Assembly (NCBI GenBank): GCA_016926595.1
Contig: JAFGOG010000572.1
Location: 1-11,747, forward strand
Source: Anaerolineae bacterium
GTDB lineage: Bacteria > Chloroflexota > Anaerolineae > JAAYZQ01
Length of the DNA stretch: 11,747 nucleotides
Direction: 5' to 3'
Part shown: positions 7,020 through 11,747 of the stretch, one piece after another
Layout of the letters: each line of letters starts with the position of its first letter
Numbering within the stretch: the stretch's first letter is position 1
The notes under the pieces: generated by a model
The model's input: only the letters and a program-made list of their open reading frames with translations
Told to the model about the DNA's origin: nothing
The model's database searches: none
Position numbers and translations under genes: made by a program

Positions 7020-7483
7020 TCTCGATTTTCGCTTCGCGCTGCTGGTCGCCCTGGCCTTGCTCGTCCCTGTGGTCCTGGCCCCTGGGGCTGTGGTTCATGC
7101 TCAGCCGCCTGCCTCACCGCATGCGGGCTGCCGGCGAGCGCCGGGTGCGCGAGCGTTTCGGCGCAGAGCCGATCCTCCGTGTCGATCCGGTCGTCAACTT
7201 TTTCGGGCTGGAATCTGGAGGCGTGGTCCAAGTTCGCGGAAATGGCGTTCTCGCCCTGTCACGCGATGGGCTATGGTTCAGTCGCTATGCACCGCGCATG
7301 GACATCACCATTCGTCGCCAGGACATTCTGGCGGTGTCGCTCGTCTCGTCGCATCTGGGCAAGACCGTCGCCAGGCCGCTATTTCACGTTCGTTTTGCGT
7401 CTCAGGGCCGGGAGGACGCCGCCGCCTGGTTTGTAGACGATCCGGCGGCATGGAAGGAACTGCTCTCAAACAAAGAAGGGTGA
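7012..7483 (+). CDS. Membrane-anchored PH-like domain protein, apparently frameshifted
   Basis: A strong AGGAG (7002-7006) precedes the ATG at 7012. From there the frame encodes MADLDFRFALLVALALLVPVVLA, then degenerates into a shadow-like frame. The frame one base on, open through 7483, carries GLWFMLSRLPHRMRAAGERR and a folded domain. Dropping one C from the CCCC run at 7079-7082 joins them into 156 residues: an N-terminal membrane anchor (about 8-30), a basic stretch, then a domain with NFFGLESGGVVQVRGNGVL, RDGLWFSRYAP and SSHLGKTVARPLFHVRF. That domain resembles bacterial PH/GRAM-like folds by eye. The intact downstream piece alone would start at the ATG at 7097, which lacks a good ribosome site. 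Either a real one-base insertion or an assembly error. Expected location: inner membrane, domain facing the cytoplasm. Overlaps the HEAT gene by eight bases. Confidence 0.6.
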
Positions 7484-7632
7484 GCCGGCCTGCGCCAAGC
7501 CTGTATCCTCGGTAGCTGCCAAAGCAGCCACGATCTGCCGTCAGACTGGTCCAACTGCCCAAGCACCACAAACTGTTCTACAGTGGCTGCCGTGTGGAAC
7601 CACGTGGTCTGCCAAAAAAAGGCAACACCCTG
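7484..7632. other. Short gap between convergent genes
   Basis: The PH-like gene (plus) and the AbiEii gene (minus) end facing each other here. Two small perfect hairpins are visible: GCTGC-CAAA-GCAGC (7515-7528) and ACTGT-TCT-ACAGT (7572-7584, followed on the minus strand by TTTG). An A7 run at 7614-7620 gives a T7 on the minus strand but has no good stem before it. Terminator function is possible but not convincing. Confidence 0.35.
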
Positions 7633-8502
7633 TCACACGTCGCGCCAAAGGCTCACCACCCACGGCTGCAACTGCTCAACAACGTACTCCACGGCCGGGC
7701 AATCGGGCACAAAGGGGCGCAACTGGTGCTCCCACTCTGCCCGAGCCGTCTCTAGCAGGGCCGGTGCAAAAAAGTCCAGCGGAGACTCGACCGCAACGTC
7801 CCGGTGGGCGCACTTCTGAGCCACCAGAGATGGCAAGAGGTCCTTCCGCAGCCCACCGTCGCCCAGAATGCGCCACAGATCATAGTAGTCGCGGCATACC
7901 CGGCTCGCTCCCCACCCGCGCTCCCGAAGCCTGGTACGGCTTTGGAGTAACGCTCGGAGCTTCTCAGCCACGATCTCTTCCAGTGGATAACACCAGAGCA
8001 TGGCGTCTACTGCTTCCGGGAATCGGTGCCGCAGGAGCCGCCGTTCCGGCGGCAGGAGCACCTGCTCGTCGGCGGTGATCTCCACCTTCAGTCGGCACAG
8101 TGCTTCCCGATGGGTAGGAAACTGGACGCGCACCACAAACGATTCCTGGCCGCCCGGATGGGGCTCACGCAGCGTCAACCGCTCGCTCTGGACCCGAAAC
8201 GGCCCGCGCTCTTGCAGCATCGTCTCCATCGCCCGGAGCGCCTGGTCGATCGCTTCCTCTACTTCCATGCCACGAAAGACCTGGTTCAGTGTAAAGTCCA
8301 GATCCTCGGAGAAGCGATAGTTCTCAAAGTAGAACTTGCTCAAGGCCGTGCCACCCTTCAGGATCAGCCCTTCCGACAGGCGATCGATGCGGGTGATCCC
8401 GGCCAGCAGATAACTGATGGCATAGTCCTTCTCCACGACCCAGTAGGGAACACCGCCCAACCCCTTGGCCTTGGCTCGGATCATCTGGTCAACGGTTGGC
8501 AT
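7633..8502 (-). CDS. AbiEii-family nucleotidyltransferase toxin
   Basis: 289 residues from the ATG at 8502. AGGAGG lies six bases before this ATG but only three before the ATG at 8505, so 8502 is preferred. The nucleotidyltransferase core is plain: VVEKDYAISYLL (22-33), LKGGTALSKFYF (48-59) and RFSEDLDF (63-70), whose GG[T/S] and Asp67/Asp69 bind the NTP and metal. Further on are CYPLEEIVAEKLRALLQSR and CRDYYDLWRIL, both typical of the AbiEii/MenT toxin family. Such toxins transfer nucleotides to tRNA or other acceptors and cause growth arrest, for example as abortive infection against phage. The start overlaps the end of the AbiEi gene by 14 bases, the usual antitoxin-first arrangement of type IV toxin-antitoxin pairs. 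Length is normal; the gene looks intact. Confidence 0.9.
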   Translation of the reverse strand: MPTVDQMIRAKAKGLGGVPYWVVEKDYAISYLLAGITRIDRLSEGLILKGGTALSKFYFENYRFSEDLDFTLNQVFRGMEVEEAIDQALRAMETMLQERGPFRVQSERLTLREPHPGGQESFVVRVQFPTHREALCRLKVEITADEQVLLPPERRLLRHRFPEAVDAMLWCYPLEEIVAEKLRALLQSRTRLRERGWGASRVCRDYYDLWRILGDGGLRKDLLPSLVAQKCAHRDVAVESPLDFFAPALLETARAEWEHQLRPFVPDCPAVEYVVEQLQPWVVSLWRDV

Positions 8503-9346
8503 CATTGTCCTCCTGCAGCAAGTTGTTTCGCACCCGCCAGCGCGGTATAGGGGTTCCACCTGGCGGGCGAGTGGGGTCCAACGAGTAGTAGGATCGAACC
8601 GGGTAGGCATGTAGCGGGCCGGTTGTCGACTCGGGCACGCCGAGCGCCTCCAGCATCCATCCCAGCCGCTTGATGACTGCGCCGACATCGTAGCGCAGCG
8701 CATAGTCGACCAGCCTGTCCAGGTTCAGCTTGTCCAGGTGGGTCTCCAGTGTCTCCAGGCCGGTGCCCAGTGTGCCGAACACACGGGGAGAAGCGACCAT
8801 ATCCAGTACGGTCCGCTCCGGGTCGGTGATGGCCACGCGATGCCACTGGCTCACCCATTCCTGCTGAAATCCAAAGAACCGCTTTTCTCCCACCACGAGG
8901 AACTCAAACTCCAAGCCCAACACTTGCCAGGTGGCGCGCCCTCTAGGCTGATAGGCCTGCCCCTCTCGCATTTCCGGGGTGACCACAGAGTGTGGAGTGG
9001 AAGCCTGGACCATGGGCGGGATCTGCGTGGTCAGACCGTGGTGAGCCAGGGCTGACCAGTGGCTGACGGCCATCGGCTCGGTCAGGGCCGCGGCAATCGC
9101 ATAGGGATGCAGCTCAGCGCCCAGCAAGGGTGATTGCACGGCGTACACACCCCGCTTGATGCGGGCGACGCCCAACGTGCCGCTGTGGGCCAACCTGCTC
9201 AGAATCCAGCGGACCCTGGCAGGGGTGATCCCCAGCGCTTCTGCCTGTGCTTGAGCCTCGACGATGGTAAAGATCGGCCCCACAGCGGAGACGACCTTCT
9301 GCAGCAAGAGGATCCCTTGTGTTTGAGCGTACTGAGCTTGCGTCAT
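8489..9346 (-). CDS. AbiEi-family antitoxin / transcriptional autorepressor
   Basis: 285 residues from the ATG at 9346, which has GAGG eight bases upstream. An in-frame ATG at 9376 lies directly against the -10 box and would make a leaderless start, so it is less likely. Residues about 10-70 form a winged helix-turn-helix (ILLLQKVVSAVGPIFTIVEA, then TPARVRWILSRLAHSG and RIKRGVYAV), typical of AbiEi antitoxins, which bind inverted repeats in their own promoter. The larger C-terminal domain includes AVSHWSALAHHGLT and ITDPERTVLDMV, both common in this family, and is the part known to counteract the toxin. It is followed by and overlaps the AbiEii toxin. Intact. Confidence 0.88.
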   Translation of the reverse strand: MTQAQYAQTQGILLLQKVVSAVGPIFTIVEAQAQAEALGITPARVRWILSRLAHSGTLGVARIKRGVYAVQSPLLGAELHPYAIAAALTEPMAVSHWSALAHHGLTTQIPPMVQASTPHSVVTPEMREGQAYQPRGRATWQVLGLEFEFLVVGEKRFFGFQQEWVSQWHRVAITDPERTVLDMVASPRVFGTLGTGLETLETHLDKLNLDRLVDYALRYDVGAVIKRLGWMLEALGVPESTTGPLHAYPVRSYYSLDPTRPPGGTPIPRWRVRNNLLQEDNDANR

Positions 9347-9376
9347 CCAGGATGCCTCATAAGTCGATCTGTGCAT

Positions 9377-9412
9377 ATTGTACTACGAAAAGTAGCGTAA
9401 GGCAAACTTACG
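9377..9412 (-). promoter_or_regulatory. abiE promoter with two inverted-repeat operators
   Basis: On the minus strand, TTGCCT (9400-9405) and TACAAT (9377-9382) are 17 bases apart. One inverted repeat, CGTAAG-N5-CTTACG (9396-9412), covers the -35. A second, CTAC-N5-GTAG (9383-9395), fills the spacer. Autoregulation by AbiEi binding to promoter inverted repeats is known for the family; that these are the sites is inference. Confidence 0.6.
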
Positions 9413-9511
9413 TAGCTCTGGATCCATGAGGCTAAGGCCCACCGCTTCCTCAGTCGTGATCCACTCTGGCAAGTCTGCCCACTCCCCGTTCGGCCCTGGT
9501 CTCTGGAGCCC

Positions 9512-9541
9512 AAAACACGAACGATCCCGCTGCCGGGATCG
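9512..9541 (-). terminator. Rho-independent terminator of tRNA-Leu
   Basis: A perfect eight-base stem CGATCCCG / CGGGATCG (9534-9541 and 9522-9529) with a four-base loop, followed on the minus strand by TTCGTGTTTT. It lies about 45 bases after the tRNA 3' end. The T tract is interrupted, but the stem is strong. Confidence 0.7.
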
Positions 9542-9584
9542 CTCTGGTCCAGGAGGCGAACCCAACCGTCCGCCTGTAACAACA

Positions 9585-9667
9585 TGCCCCCGAGAGGACT
9601 TGAACCTCCACGCCCTTGCGAGCACAGGTCCTCAACCTGCCGCGTATGCCAATTCCGCCACGGGGGC
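9585..9667 (-). tRNA. tRNA-Leu (anticodon GAG)
   Basis: 83 bases, with a full cloverleaf by eye. The acceptor stem is GCCCCCG/CGGGGGC with discriminator A. The D-arm begins GCGGAATTGGC, and the anticodon arm is GCAGG-TTGAGGA-CCTGT with anticodon GAG at 9631-9633. A long class II variable arm is closed by GCTC/GGGC, and the T-arm is GGAGG-TTCAAGT-CCTCT. The long variable arm and GAG anticodon identify leucine, reading CUC and CUU. The 3' CCA is not encoded. It has its own promoter and terminator. Confidence 0.95.
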
Positions 9668-9675
9668 TTGCCACT

Positions 9676-9704
9676 ATTATACTTTTATTCGCCAGGCTTG
9701 TCAA
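9676..9704 (-). promoter_or_regulatory. Consensus promoter of tRNA-Leu
   Basis: On the minus strand, TTGACA (9699-9704), 17 bases, TATAAT (9676-9681): both boxes match the sigma70 consensus exactly. Initiation would fall within a few bases of the mature tRNA 5' end at 9667. Confidence 0.85.
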
Positions 9705-9743
9705 TTCGAGGAAACTGGGAATTCGCCCGCTCGCTTCGGCCAA

Positions 9744-10277
9744 CTAGCCCATGCCGCGCAGCGCAACCAGGACGGCCATGAACACGATGCCCAGTAGCAT
9801 CACGAACATCAGCACGAGAACGGCCATCAGAAAGCTCCTCTGTGGTCGCTGCGCCGGCGCGGGTTCGATCGGTTTCAGGGCAGGGTAGATGTGCTCGTCG
9901 GCCCGGGCACGCTCGGCGACCGAAGAAGATATCGGGATCTCGCGCAGCCAGTCGGGCAGGTCGGCCTGGGCCAGCTCCACCGACTCGTCTGGCTCCAGCG
10001 CCGGCGCCTCGGCAGGCGCCGGGGTAGAAACGGCGGGCGTCGGTTCACCAGAAGCCACCCAGAAGGTGTCGCCGGCCAGTGCCAACTGCCGCAGGTGCAG
10101 GCCAATGCCACTCAGGCCCTGGCCGCACTGATTGCAGAACTTGCCGTCGGGCACGATATGGTGGCAGCGCGGGCATAGCACGTTGTCTTCGCCGGTCAGC
10201 AGCGCGCCGCAATTCCGGCAAAAGTAGCCGCTCTCCTGAGAGCCACACTCGGAGCAGTAGCGAATCTGGTCTTCCAC
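9744..10277 (-). CDS. Tail-anchored double zinc-ribbon protein
   Basis: 177 residues, starting at a GTG at 10277 with GAGGAGG just upstream; no ATG is available nearby. Two zinc ribbons come first: Cys8/Cys11 with Cys20/Cys23, and Cys35/Cys38 with Cys48/Cys51, each CxxC pair followed by the usual GxxL-type turn. A Pro/Ala/Glu-rich linker follows (about 75-105), then LPDWLREI (107-114), a short motif I associate with Chloroflexota proteins. A single hydrophobic helix near the end (about 148-173) has only a few residues after it. This suggests a cytoplasmic zinc-ribbon domain held to the membrane by a C-terminal anchor. Function is unknown; such ribbons often mediate protein or nucleic-acid contacts. 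It is divergent from the MoxR gene across about 260 bases. Confidence 0.8.
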   Translation of the reverse strand: MEDQIRYCSECGSQESGYFCRNCGALLTGEDNVLCPRCHHIVPDGKFCNQCGQGLSGIGLHLRQLALAGDTFWVASGEPTPAVSTPAPAEAPALEPDESVELAQADLPDWLREIPISSSVAERARADEHIYPALKPIEPAPAQRPQRSFLMAVLVLMFVMLLGIVFMAVLVALRGMG

Positions 10278-10317
10278 GATGCCTCCTCACCGACCTGTGT
10301 CTTGACTGGCTGCCTCT

Positions 10318-10346
10318 ATTCTACCTCAATATGGACAAAAAAACAA
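10318..10346 (-). promoter_or_regulatory. Promoter of the zinc-ribbon gene
   Basis: On the minus strand, TTGTTT (10341-10346), 17 bases, TAGAAT (10318-10323). The spacer begins with a run of T. The predicted leader is about 35 bases, ending in the GAGGAGG ribosome site. Confidence 0.5.
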
Positions 10347-10448
10347 CCCTCCGGGGCCTGGGTGTGGCTCTGTCAGAGGCCAGCCGCAGCAGGTAGGCTG
10401 GATCGATCTGCGTTCGCTGGTCTCCAACTACCCTTTTCGGAACAAACC

Positions 10449-10457
10449 TGCTATAAT
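10449..10457 (+). promoter_or_regulatory. Extended -10 promoter of the MoxR gene
   Basis: TGC followed by TATAAT (10452-10457). No good -35 lies at normal distance, which fits an extended -10 promoter. The leader is about 70 bases and contains a small inverted repeat TGAGC/GCTCA (10479-10497). Confidence 0.5.
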
Positions 10458-10535
10458 CCGGTAGTTGGCCGCCCGTTTTGAGCCGGCGTAGCGCTCAGCC
10501 GGCAGCCAACAACCAGCAAGACGAGGAGCGGAATC

Positions 10536-11489
<954 letters not shown>

Positions 11490-11491
11490 AA

Positions 11492-11747
11492 ATGCTGTCC
11501 CCTCGACAGGCCGATCTCGTGTTGCTGCACGCGCCGAGCGTGTACGACTTTCGCCATGAGTCGATCCTCTATGGGCCGGTGAGCGACCTGGTGCCCAGCA
11601 CCCCGGTCTTTGAGATGTATCCAATCGGCCTGACCACCATTGCCGAATACCTGGAGCGTCACGGACTGCGAGTGCGGATAGTCAACCTGGCGGTGCGGAT
11701 GCTAAACAGCAACCGCTTTGACCCGGAAAAGATGATCCGCCAACTGC
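11492..11747 (+). CDS. B12-binding domain / radical SAM protein (N-terminal fragment)
   Basis: The first 85 codons, cut by the window end. The ATG at 11492 is two bases after the MoxR stop, with only a weak AAGG-like ribosome site, so translation may be coupled. ADLVLLHAPSVYDFR (7-21), then PVFEMYPIGLTTIAEYLERHG and VRIVNLAVRML, match the N-terminal cobalamin-binding Rossmann domain of radical SAM enzymes such as the Ta0216-like group. The PIGLTTIAEYLE stretch is the usual entry to that fold. The [4Fe-4S] CxxxCxxC motif would lie beyond the window. Substrate unknown; the family call rests on this domain only. Confidence 0.75.
   Translation, partial: MLSPRQADLVLLHAPSVYDFRHESILYGPVSDLVPSTPVFEMYPIGLTTIAEYLERHGLRVRIVNLAVRMLNSNRFDPEKMIRQL

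Noticed and set aside
7591..7620. CGTGTGGAACCACG-type hairpin with the A7 run as a terminator
   Set aside because: The loop would be only two bases and the T run on the minus strand comes before, not after, this stem.
7484..9667. Integration of the AbiE pair at tRNA-Leu (att site)
   Set aside because: No copy of the tRNA 3' end was found on the far side of the pair and there is no integrase in the window.
9450..9743. Minus-strand open frames across the tRNA-Leu
   Set aside because: They translate the tRNA and its terminator; not genes.
10380..10401. Inverted repeat CCAGCC/GGCTGG between the divergent genes as a terminator
   Set aside because: No T tract on either side and no gene ends there; at most an operator, without further support.

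Overview
The window is bacterial, GC-rich (hand counts of single 60-base lines give about 55-73% outside one gene) and densely coding. Several things point to Chloroflexota, probably Anaerolineae or a relative: an LPDWLREI-type motif in a zinc-ribbon membrane protein, an EAD-STAND NTPase, and a MoxR gene directly followed by a B12-binding radical SAM gene. This assignment is inference from protein style, not from a marker gene.

Left part (1-2974, minus strand). An apparent three-gene operon runs nitroreductase -> catalytically degenerate prolyl-tRNA-synthetase-like protein -> alkyltransferase-like (ATL) DNA-lesion-binding protein. Gaps are 15 bases and then an ATGA overlap. Beyond it begins a UMF1/Atg22-type MFS transporter, cut by the window edge, with its own promoter inside the end of the ATL gene.

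Middle (3108-7483, plus strand). A promoter drives a small unrecognised protein and, 7 bases later, a 758-residue STAND NTPase with an N-terminal effector-associated (death-like) domain, an NB-ARC-like core, a winged helix and TPR-like repeats. This is a plausible two-gene conflict or defence unit. Base composition drops sharply at 3961, exactly where the NTPase domain begins. A gap of about 450 bases follows, then a HEAT-repeat protein overlapping a signal-anchored PH-like protein whose reading frame is broken by an apparent one-base insertion.

Right-centre (7633-9704, minus strand). An AbiEi/AbiEii type IV toxin-antitoxin pair overlaps by 14 bases and is preceded by a promoter carrying two inverted repeats. 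Upstream lies a tRNA-Leu(GAG) gene with a perfect consensus promoter and a hairpin terminator.

Right end (9744-11747). A tail-anchored double zinc-ribbon protein (minus) is divergent from a MoxR AAA+ ATPase (plus). The MoxR gene is followed after two bases by the start of a B12-binding radical SAM protein cut by the window edge.

The most interesting candidates are the EAD-STAND gene with its small partner, and the ProRS paralogue that has lost aminoacylation motifs but keeps its editing domain. No CRISPR array, insertion sequence, integrase or riboswitch was seen.
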